Below are positions 42,797-51,222 of a stretch of DNA of 64,000 bases, piece by piece. The DNA comes from an uncultured Muribaculaceae bacterium (GTDB lineage Bacteria; Bacteroidota; Bacteroidia; Bacteroidales; Muribaculaceae), in assembly GCA_947179295.1 (NCBI GenBank), contig CAMXAZ010000005.1, positions 1 through 64,000 of the forward strand. The letters run 5' to 3'. The notes below the pieces were generated by a model that was not told where the DNA came from, did no database searches, and saw only the letters and a list, made by a program, of their open reading frames with translations. Within the stretch, counting starts at the first letter, position 1, and each line of letters opens with the position of its first letter. The translations under genes were made by a program, and so were the position numbers.

Positions 42797-43246
42797 GGTT
42801 CAGCGGATTTTTCCGGTGGGCACGAGGGATATCAGGAATATAGTATTATCTTTGCAAAATGAAACCAGACCAACTACTCAGATCCATCCTCCCCGAAGTC
42901 CTGATAGACAACTTCGACATTGACCGCTTTGAAAAAAGCGATACCCGCTTCGATATATGGCTTGATGAGAAGAATGAACAGCTTAGCGAAGATAAGTACA
43001 ATAAAAACATAATCTCCTATGGTTTTGGAGATTACCGTACCATACAGGACTATCCCATAAGGGGGCGTGCCACATACCTGCATGTGCGGAAGCGCAAGTG
43101 GCTGGACAAGTCCACCGGCGAGATATTCAGTTATGAGTGGGATGTATCCGAGTTCGACGGCACAAGGCTTAACGCCGAGTTCGTCGCTTTTTTAAAAGAG
43201 GGAGATTGAAAGCACCCCGGTCAGCATCTCCACTCCCTATAAATAA
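42797..43246 (+). pseudogene. ISAon1-type IS remnant (left end: IR, N-terminal ORF, first codons of the transposase ORF)
   Basis: IR TTCAGCGGATTTTTCCGGTGGGCACGA; ORF 42859-43209 resembles ISAon1 N-terminal region protein (LRSILPEVLIDNFDI...YLHVRKRKW); then TPVSISTPYK before an abrupt junction. Confidence 0.75.
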
Positions 43247-43685
43247 ATTTGCCATTTGGCATCCAAATGGTATGCTTAGATACCCCAAAAGTATTCTTAT
43301 TGGGCTTTCTCACTATATGAGAAATCTTGAGGCGATACGGAATATGATTGTTCCCTCTAATAAATTTAAGGCAGAGCTTTTTGAGAAGATAATATTTGAG
43401 CCTAATACAATTAATAACACTTGGATAAATCATATCTTCTTCAAAGAGTTATTTATCGTTGGCCTATCTTTAGATACTGACGAAGTTCTTCTTCGTTGGC
43501 TTCTATTAGAACGAGCAAAGTTATTCTCTCTATATCCAATGATGCATAAAGATGGTTGGTACATTGTTACAAATAGAGACTACCATAGATTAACACATGG
43601 CAAAAAATTCTTCTTGAAAAGCATCGGATTTAATATAATTACTATGGATGGCTACCAGGCAATGTATAATGCATTTTCAGAATAA
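43245..43685 (+). pseudogene. Truncated C-terminal fragment of a SIR2-like protein
   Basis: FAIWHPNGMLRYPKSILIGLSHYMRNLE...WINHIFFKELFIVGLSLDTDEVLLRWLLLERAKL resembles the 'WHPHG..PKSI.LG..HY' and 'SWi..fF..dv.ivG..Ld..E' segments of SIR2_2-like proteins; 5' end lost at IS junction. Confidence 0.5.
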
Positions 43686-43767
43686 TACTTACATTAACGA
43701 ACTTATATACTTAGAGGGCTTCGGCACCAACCTCCAGTTCAATCCGATACAGGCTTCCTTTATAGGC

Positions 43768-43870
43768 ATCCGCCGTCTTCACCTATTACGGTTGCGTTAT
43801 TTATGGCAGTTGTCAGTTTGTTGTCAGCCAAGAGGATAGCAGCCCAGTTTTCTTTTGAGAGATATGATTA
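43768..43870 (-). repeat. Direct repeat copy A (rloB 3'-tail homology)
   Basis: Gapless alignment to 48542-48644, about 16 mismatches in 103 by manual count; translates on minus strand as SYLSKENWAAILLADNKLTTAINNATVIGEDG. Confidence 0.8.
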
Positions 43871-43914
43871 TTGCAGTTGAAGTTGGATGAGTTTGGTACT
43901 GACCGCATATTTAA

Positions 43915-46900
43915 TTATTCTTCTTTTAGTAATTGCTCATGCAACCAAGATTCAAAAGGTGTAGGATTTCCAATCTTATTATACACCAATTCCATATTCT
44001 GCTTAGTAATAAGAGTATTAGTATGCGCATACCCCAACTTGGATAATCTAATTTTATACGATTCTAAAAACCATTGTAACGCAGTATCATACATCATTTT
44101 CTCTTCATAAACTGCACCCAGATTATTAAAGGCACTTGCCGTATCTGGATGATTACGTCCTAATACTTCTTTCTGAATGTCTAATGCCTTTTGAAAATTA
44201 TCTAATGCGGAATCATAATCTCCCATATTATACAAAGCAGAGCCAATATTTGTGTATATCATTGCAATATCCGGATGTTTATCTTTAAATATTTTTTTGC
44301 AAATTTCTAAAGCTTTGTCATAATACATCAAAGCAGTATCATACAAGCCTTTGTCGTCAAAAACAACACCCAGATTCATATATGTGTTTGCTGTATCAGG
44401 ATGTTCATCTCCTAAGACTCTCACCTGAATACTCAATGCTTTCTCGTAATATTCCTTAGCAATGTCATAATTACATTTCTCAGATAAAACATTGGCTATG
44501 TTATTGTAATTACTAGCCAATTCTAGATGATTTTCTCCAAATACATTTTTCCTAATTTTTAATGCAGTACAGTAATATTCTAATGCCATATCGTTTTCTC
44601 CTTTACTATAATAAGCCATTCCTATGTCGTTATAAGTAGTAGCTGTAAATGGATGTTTTTTGCCCAACCATTTTTCACGAATTTTTAATGCCTTGAAAAA
44701 ATAATCTAAGGATGAGTCATATTCACCCTGATTGTAATATATAAAACCAATATTGTTGTATATAGTCGCTGCATGAATACTTTCGGAGCCTTCAACATTA
44801 TTAATATTAATCTTAACACCCTTATAAATATGCAATGCTAATCTGTTATACATTAAAGCACTTTCATATTTGCCCTGATCTACAAGAATCCTGGCGATAT
44901 TTTTGCAGATGGATGCTGTATAGGGATGGTCAAGTAAGAATTCTTTTTCCTGTATGTTTAAAGCCTTTTCACAGAATTCCAAAGCTTTATTGTAATGTCC
45001 CAAATTGCAATGGAGAAACCCAACATCGTTATATGCTATGGCAGTGGGTTGAGTTTCACCAAATAAATTCTGTTGAATAGTTAATGCCTTTTGATAGAAT
45101 TCTAAAGAACGGGTGTAATTAGCCAATTCATTAAACCCCCATCCTAAAAAATTTAAAAGATTGGCAACCGCTTCTGTCGATTTATTAGCTGATACATGTT
45201 GCACAATGGAAATGATATGAGGTGATAATACATTGAATATATTCAACGATTCGGCTGTTGAAAAATCTTCGAATCTCAATTCATCAGCGATCATCACACA
45301 TGATGCGACATATTCTTCCCGCTCACTTGTATTTAGAGATTTTCTTATAACTTCCTGCGTAAGAGGATGAATGTTTATATTATTTCCAATCAAACTTATC
45401 AAAGAATATTCCGTCAATTCTGATAAAATTTTTTCGTATTCACGTTCATTATTAACCTTTTTTTGTAATAATGGGAATAAACTCAACTGCTTATTTTTAT
45501 CTGTAAACCAACAACGATTAATATTATTGGAAGCGAAGAATGAGCATATATTCAACAACAATTTCGACTCCTCTTGCTCTAACATTCGTAAAGATAGGTT
45601 ATATGTTGCTCCTACAGCAAGCGTACCATCTTCATGGTTACCTTTTTTCAGTGTATCTAGTACCCCATATGTATCCAATTCATTAATATATTCTTTGTAA
45701 GTAATATTTTGTTGCCGGATAAATGCAGCGGCCTGCTCCAAAGCCAAAGGCAAACGTCCCAGAGCCTCTATTATATCATTGGCGTAGCCATCTGGCTTAT
45801 GCTTTACATGAGTATCGAAAAATTCCAATGCTTCATTTGTACTAAAAACACCAACATCTATTTTATTTTCAATGGGTAAATTTTGTTTCCGTGAAGTAAT
45901 GAGCAAATGCCGCATTCCTGATACAAAATCTGTGTCGAAAGATACTAAATCCTTTATATGTTCATAATGTTCTACATTATCAAGAATAAATAACCATGAG
46001 TCATTCTCTTGCATCCACTTTCTTACAACATGTAGAATAAGTACTTGATCTTTTTCATTGCAATTTACCAATCCTTTTTCTACTGCAAATCGGAAAATCT
46101 CTGCTTGAACATATTCTTTAGAAATAGCCCGAAAAAAATATGTACCAGACTGATATTTGTTTTTATGAAATTTTTCATACTCACAGGCTATTCTGGTCTT
46201 ACCAACCCCTCCTGATCCAATAAGAGCCGTTACAGAAAAAAATTTTGTACATAGGAATTCCTCCAACTCTGTTTGAATCATTTCTCTGGTTACATATTCG
46301 GAATTATACTCAATACTATTTAGTAAGGACTCATTTTTATGCTTTAGTAACTCGTCTAAAATAATTTTGATAGATTCAAATTTTCCATCTGGAAAGAAAA
46401 TGGGAAATATTTGATGTTGCTCTAATTCTGCTCTCCTAGATTGTTCATTTTCTTTACTACACCCTAATATGGCATAATGAAACATGCCTGAATTCGTAAG
46501 CTTAGTCCATAGTTTTATTGATTCATCCATCTCATTTTCAGATAGTCTTAGGGAACTGCCCAGAAATAGGAAACTAAATCCCTTATAGAATTCAGAAAGA
46601 GTTTTTACAAGTGGAGAATTATTTTTATAGTATGCTTCATTATAAGATTTACCTGTGAATATTATTTTTTCAGGATCAGAGACACAACCATGAATCTTAT
46701 AAATAAGATGTTTTCTTTCTTTATTTACATTTTGCAGCAATGATACATTATCTGGCAAAGAAACTGGAAGCGAAAACCGATGTACTGCCTCAAGTATTTT
46801 ATCAAAGTTAGTTGTAATAATTGGTCCGTTAAATAAATAAGGAATAACGGATACAGCTTGCTTATGCGCCTCGCGCTTTTTTATTACATTTTCCCACCAA

Positions 46901-47199
46901 TCATCATCCTTGTCATAGTAAAATGTTTGTTTAAAAATCTTATAAAACTTCTCTTTGCCTAGTTGTCTTTCAATTTCATCCGCTGCTTCCAATAGATTAT
47001 CTGTCCGAAAACTTTTATCAGGACATTCGGCTTTTAAGTCATCAATAAAACCCTGCCAGGAAGGCAAACCCACAAATAAGGATAACCCTGCACCAATAAA
47101 TGGTACAACATTACCACTCTTGCACAAATTAGCCAACTTGTTGAAATTCTCCTCATTATGAGGGAAATCGTTTGACTTTATAATATCATTTATTGTCAT
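43915..47199 (-). CDS. SIR2-NB-ARC(STAND)-TPR protein (NLR-like)
   Basis: SIR2: PFIGAGLSLFVGLPSW, ITTNFDKILE, YKIHGCVSDPEKIIFTG; NTPase: LIGSGGVGKTRIACEYE, LFILDNVEH, LLITSRKQ, LGRLPLALEQAAAFI; then about nine 42-aa KLC-type TPRs. Confidence 0.92.
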   Translation of the reverse strand: MTINDIIKSNDFPHNEENFNKLANLCKSGNVVPFIGAGLSLFVGLPSWQGFIDDLKAECPDKSFRTDNLLEAADEIERQLGKEKFYKIFKQTFYYDKDDDWWENVIKKREAHKQAVSVIPYLFNGPIITTNFDKILEAVHRFSLPVSLPDNVSLLQNVNKERKHLIYKIHGCVSDPEKIIFTGKSYNEAYYKNNSPLVKTLSEFYKGFSFLFLGSSLRLSENEMDESIKLWTKLTNSGMFHYAILGCSKENEQSRRAELEQHQIFPIFFPDGKFESIKIILDELLKHKNESLLNSIEYNSEYVTREMIQTELEEFLCTKFFSVTALIGSGGVGKTRIACEYEKFHKNKYQSGTYFFRAISKEYVQAEIFRFAVEKGLVNCNEKDQVLILHVVRKWMQENDSWLFILDNVEHYEHIKDLVSFDTDFVSGMRHLLITSRKQNLPIENKIDVGVFSTNEALEFFDTHVKHKPDGYANDIIEALGRLPLALEQAAAFIRQQNITYKEYINELDTYGVLDTLKKGNHEDGTLAVGATYNLSLRMLEQEESKLLLNICSFFASNNINRCWFTDKNKQLSLFPLLQKKVNNEREYEKILSELTEYSLISLIGNNINIHPLTQEVIRKSLNTSEREEYVASCVMIADELRFEDFSTAESLNIFNVLSPHIISIVQHVSANKSTEAVANLLNFLGWGFNELANYTRSLEFYQKALTIQQNLFGETQPTAIAYNDVGFLHCNLGHYNKALEFCEKALNIQEKEFLLDHPYTASICKNIARILVDQGKYESALMYNRLALHIYKGVKININNVEGSESIHAATIYNNIGFIYYNQGEYDSSLDYFFKALKIREKWLGKKHPFTATTYNDIGMAYYSKGENDMALEYYCTALKIRKNVFGENHLELASNYNNIANVLSEKCNYDIAKEYYEKALSIQVRVLGDEHPDTANTYMNLGVVFDDKGLYDTALMYYDKALEICKKIFKDKHPDIAMIYTNIGSALYNMGDYDSALDNFQKALDIQKEVLGRNHPDTASAFNNLGAVYEEKMMYDTALQWFLESYKIRLSKLGYAHTNTLITKQNMELVYNKIGNPTPFESWLHEQLLKEE

Positions 47200-47203
47200 A
47201 GTA

Positions 47204-48475
47204 TCATATAATATATTCTGTTATATTTCCCCAAATATCGGGATCCTTGCTTTTCATTTCAAGTAACTTGGCATAAAATTTATCTTCATCAGCGAAGGGA
47301 ATTAAATCTTTTTGTGTAGGCAGTCCTTCAAGATCGAAGTCAGAAGAAAAACGAACTTGTAAAGCAATGTATGCGGCAGGTTCATTGATATTGAACATAT
47401 TTGTCCCAAATTGCTGGCACGTTTGTCTCAGAGGTCGTAATGGCTCTAAATGAGAAAAAACATCAAACTTTCGTATGATATCATTTGAAGTCATTATATC
47501 AGAGGGAAAACAGAAAACATACACAACCGATTGTGAGATATCATCAACCGGCTTGTATGTGGCTACCTTTTTAATTCTATCTATTTCGACATATTTGTTG
47601 AGTGCAAAAAACATAGCTGTAGCCAAATCGAATGTTATATCGAGGCATGGGGTACTAAATCCATAATGTTGTTCAAGATAGTACATATCAGGGCTGTTGT
47701 ACGGGTTTATTTTATGAGCCTGCCAACGCTTGAAGTATTCTTGATTTTCCGGTTCAGGAAAATCTTCCAGATCACTTAATGTATGAATTCCATACTTATT
47801 GTAATTTTTTGCGGATAAATTTCGAAAATCTTTAATTCCGTCATAAATAATATCATCCGCATGTATTGTCTGAAAAATACTACGTGAACTATATGAAATT
47901 CGTTTCATATAGTCATTTCGAAATCCCCTCCAATGAGATGGCATTAAAGATCTTTCTTCACCATTAGAATTGCTAATCCATGGATTGAGAAATTTTCTTT
48001 TAAATGTAAAAATAGAGTTTTCTCCTCTATAAGCCCATCTATTAGATAACTCCGGATTAAATTTTGAAATAAATTTATCGATCTGGATCTTAGCATCTGC
48101 GATTGATTTGACTTCTATTGATTGGATGCCTCTGGGTCTAAAGATTTGGGTATTATTTTGTAAATTTTTTTTTAGAACCTCAATACTTATAGAATAGCGG
48201 CGTCCGTAGAAACTATCATATATAATTTCATCAGATTGGTTCATCATATAATATCCAGATGAAATTATATCATTAATAATCTCATCATACATTCCAATGG
48301 ATCGTAATTTTTCCTGCAATAAAGCACGCCATTTTTCAGTACATCTTTCAAAAGTCTCTATACTCATTTTTGTGAACTTTGATATATCCTTTAATAACTT
48401 ACACATTTCAACAATCTGTGTATTCAGTCCATTATATTGGTCTGCTATATCCCAGATTGCAATATCTAGCACCAA
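47204..48475 (-). CDS. FRG-domain protein
   Basis: RWAYRGENSIFTFKRKF; YYLEQHYGFSTPCLDITFDLATAMFFALNKY (FRG signature); start uncertain (annotated start is non-ATG). Confidence 0.8.
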   Translation of the reverse strand: MVLDIAIWDIADQYNGLNTQIVEMCKLLKDISKFTKMSIETFERCTEKWRALLQEKLRSIGMYDEIINDIISSGYYMMNQSDEIIYDSFYGRRYSISIEVLKKNLQNNTQIFRPRGIQSIEVKSIADAKIQIDKFISKFNPELSNRWAYRGENSIFTFKRKFLNPWISNSNGEERSLMPSHWRGFRNDYMKRISYSSRSIFQTIHADDIIYDGIKDFRNLSAKNYNKYGIHTLSDLEDFPEPENQEYFKRWQAHKINPYNSPDMYYLEQHYGFSTPCLDITFDLATAMFFALNKYVEIDRIKKVATYKPVDDISQSVVYVFCFPSDIMTSNDIIRKFDVFSHLEPLRPLRQTCQQFGTNMFNINEPAAYIALQVRFSSDFDLEGLPTQKDLIPFADEDKFYAKLLEMKSKDPDIWGNITEYII

Positions 48476-48541
48476 AATTTATATAACAGAAAATATCTCA
48501 AGAATTAAGCAATGTAAATAGTTTGTGGAGGTTGGAGTATG

Positions 48542-48644
48542 ATTCGCCTTCTTCACCGATGGCAGTTGCGTTATTTATGGTTGTGGTCAGTTTATTATCA
48601 GCCAAGAGTGTTGCAACCCAGTTTTCTTTTGAAAGATATGATTA
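48542..48644 (-). repeat. Direct repeat copy B (rloB 3' tail)
   Basis: Continues the rloB reading frame after TAA at 48642-48644; homologous to 43768-43870. Confidence 0.8.
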
Positions 48645-49076
48645 CTGCTTGCTGAAAGTGAGTAGATAACGATGCAGGGCTGCTACTACATCATCAGACG
48701 TTGCGAAGTAACGGTTTGTGTTGAGGTAATGGAGTAGGAACCAGAATTCAATAGATGGCATACTTTCGCAGATGATTACTGAGGGGTTATTGACATAACG
48801 CTGGCGCATCGCATCAAATTTGGCGTTGTCTGCTTGGTGTATGCGCGTTACGTCCACATCAAATACACATACGGCAATACCGTCATCAGCAAGCACTCGC
48901 TCGACCTGACGCTGAATATCATCAATATTCTGGTCGGCAAAGTTTCGTGGCTTGCATACATAGTTATACCCATTTAGGCGTTTCAAATCCGTGAAATAGA
49001 AACGCTCAGTTGCGCCCTCGCCTATGATTGTAATCGCGGGATTTTTGAGCTTACGCTCCTTAATTCTTCTTGCCAT
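48642..49076 (-). CDS. rloB: RloB-family protein, apparently ending early at an in-frame TAA
   Basis: ITIIGEGATERFYFTDLKRL, VCVFDVD, ESMPSIEFWFLLHYL; the frame continues SYLSKENWVATLLADNKLTTTINNATAIGEEGESYSNLHKLFTLLNS* to 48498. Confidence 0.8.
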   Translation of the reverse strand: MARRIKERKLKNPAITIIGEGATERFYFTDLKRLNGYNYVCKPRNFADQNIDDIQRQVERVLADDGIAVCVFDVDVTRIHQADNAKFDAMRQRYVNNPSVIICESMPSIEFWFLLHYLNTNRYFATSDDVVAALHRYLLTFSKQ

Positions 49077-49078
49077 AA

Positions 49079-50260
49079 TTACAATACGTTGGGAAGTGCG
49101 CCGAAACGACCGTTCATATATGCGCGGTGGATGGATGATAGTTTGTTCAGTCCCTTGAAATCAACGAGAGAGAATAATTGGGAACTGCCGTCTTTGCCTT
49201 TCTCCGTAAACCACACTGAATCCTTTCCAAAAATGTCATCAATATCTTTCAGTATTGGATCATAGTGGGTAGATACAAGTAGCTGCGACTGATTTTCGGG
49301 AGTATTGACAAACTTTAAGAGAATATACTCCATAAGATTGGGGTGCATCGACGCCTCAATCTCATCAATACACAGGAATGCCTGACGATTCAGTTGTTCA
49401 TATATCATAGACTCCAGTTCGACCATGCGCTTGGTGCCGGTACTCTGGCAAGCCTCCGGGAGAATATAGTCCTGCGTTCCGCCGGCATTCTCAACCTTAT
49501 GCCCAAATAGAGCCGCCATCTTCTGGATTTTAATGTCAGAAATATTGAAGTCAGCCTCCTTTGCGAATTGCAGTAGATACTCACGGAAATCCTCGCTGTC
49601 AGCAATATGCTTCTTTGCGTCATTTGATAGCATCGAGAGTGAACCACTTTGCAATGGCAGAATACGGTTGTCAATCCATCGGCGCATATTGTCAAGATAG
49701 GCAACTGAGACATTTACTTTCTTTAATGTAGCCAGTAAAGACATATTACGAAGACAGTTCATAGTCATAACATCCACCTCTGCCTGCGAAAGTTTTACAA
49801 CAGCCGGATTGAAATTCAATTTGGATACACCTTCGACATCCTCACGGCAGAATACTTTTGTCGGGCGATTGGTGAGATATACAAATAGCGACTCGTGGCA
49901 AACCTTTTCGGGATTTACTTTTAGCTTATACCAGTAGCGGAGTCCATCGGCATAGAATTTTAATTCAAATTCGGTATCGAAAGAAAGAGCATCTTCCCTT
50001 AATAGGAATGGCTGTACATCAGTACCGTCATCATTTGTAGAAGGAAGTGTATTCCAGAAACGACGCAGGAACTTGACGGCATCAAGTAGATTTGACTTAC
50101 CGCTTGCATTTGCGCCAAGCACAACGGCAAAGCGCAACAGTTTAACTCCATCGGGCATTACGACCACGCTATTGTAGCGATCATCTTCCGACGGTTCAAA
50201 ACTCAGCTCCACTTCATCACGAAATGACTTGAAATTTCGTATTTTCAGCTCTTGTATCAT
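49079..50260 (-). CDS. RloA/AbiLi-like AAA ATPase (SMC/OLD-type)
   Basis: IRNFKSFRDEVELSF, VLGANASGKSNLLDAVKFL, FLCIDEIEASMHPNLMEYIL, LLVSTHYDPIL. Confidence 0.88.
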   Translation of the reverse strand: MIQELKIRNFKSFRDEVELSFEPSEDDRYNSVVVMPDGVKLLRFAVVLGANASGKSNLLDAVKFLRRFWNTLPSTNDDGTDVQPFLLREDALSFDTEFELKFYADGLRYWYKLKVNPEKVCHESLFVYLTNRPTKVFCREDVEGVSKLNFNPAVVKLSQAEVDVMTMNCLRNMSLLATLKKVNVSVAYLDNMRRWIDNRILPLQSGSLSMLSNDAKKHIADSEDFREYLLQFAKEADFNISDIKIQKMAALFGHKVENAGGTQDYILPEACQSTGTKRMVELESMIYEQLNRQAFLCIDEIEASMHPNLMEYILLKFVNTPENQSQLLVSTHYDPILKDIDDIFGKDSVWFTEKGKDGSSQLFSLVDFKGLNKLSSIHRAYMNGRFGALPNVL

Positions 50261-50280
50261 TTCCGATGCTATTTAACGAT

Positions 50281-50312
50281 GCAAATATAGCAAAATTTCG
50301 GCGCACTACAAA
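50281..50312 (-). promoter_or_regulatory. Bacteroidetes promoter for the RloA-like/rloB operon
   Basis: Minus strand TTTG-N19-TATATTTGC, about 20 nt upstream of ATG. Confidence 0.7.
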
Positions 50313-50772
50313 ATCAAAACCGAGACTTTGAAGATTTTAATGCTGATTTTGGAGCATTTTACACTAATCGTTAAATTAAATAGTAGTGTTTTAGACTGCT
50401 TAAATTATTCATTTCAATTAAAAGCCACTATTTTTAACATGGTAAATGGTGTCCGAACCAATAAAAATGACTATCTTTGCAGTGTGAAAGGGGTATCCCT
50501 ATCGCCTTTCGGGACAGAGGTCTTGGTCGTAACCACATGGCAAATCATAGCGAAACGCTGAAATAATGCCGTGTGCAATTCGTGGACATAGAATAGGACA
50601 CGAATGATAAAAACATTGACAATCAACCCAGTTGAGTAAAAATATGTAATCCCCCGGCGGAGATCACAACAAGATTTATCAAATCGAAGAAAACCTCTGA
50701 AAATCAACAACTTTAGGAGGTTTTACTTTTTGCTTCCTACCCCAAATCGGCGCAATATATGGCAATATCGGG

Positions 50773-51095
50773 TCAGCGGATTTTTCCGGTGGGCACGAAG
50801 GGGATGTCAGGAGTATAGTGTAGCCAGTCTGCACATAAAGAACTTGATGTCGCCGACACCCCGGAACTGTGTTCTGAACGCCTTGATTTTGGCATTGAAG
50901 GATTCTGCCGAGGCATTTGTGAGCCGTCGTTCGAAATAGCTGATTATTGTGATGTCGTGGTTCTCGAAGGTCTCCAGGACCTTGTTGAATTCATCATTCC
51001 CAAAGGCCTCCACTTCGTTGTACCATCTGGCGAGATTCAGCCTGGCGACTCCTGCGGAAGTTTTCTCGTTGAATATGTCCACAAGCTTGAGCCAA
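50773..51095 (-). pseudogene. ISAon1-type transposase C-terminal remnant with its terminal inverted repeat
   Basis: ARLNLARWYNEVEAFGNDEFNKVLETFENHDITIISYFERRLTNASAESFNAKIKAFRTQFRGVGDIKFFMCRLATLYS*; IR matches that at 42799. Confidence 0.8.
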
Positions 51096-51222
51096 TAAAA
51101 TCACGATCTACAGCTGTCTGATTTGGCATGATCTACAAAATCAGCCATCGCAGAAACAGATCATAACCTCTAAACGCTGATGATCGCTGCTGAAGTCACA
51201 ATTTCACACGAGCAAGCCTTTT

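Noticed and set aside
43648-43839. 63-aa plus-strand ORF
   Set aside because: Spans the end of the SIR2-like fragment and the rloB-tail repeat antisense; no coherent protein.
43960-45140. CRISPR-like or DNA-level repeat array
   Set aside because: The ~126-bp periodicity is explained by 42-aa TPR units of the encoded protein.
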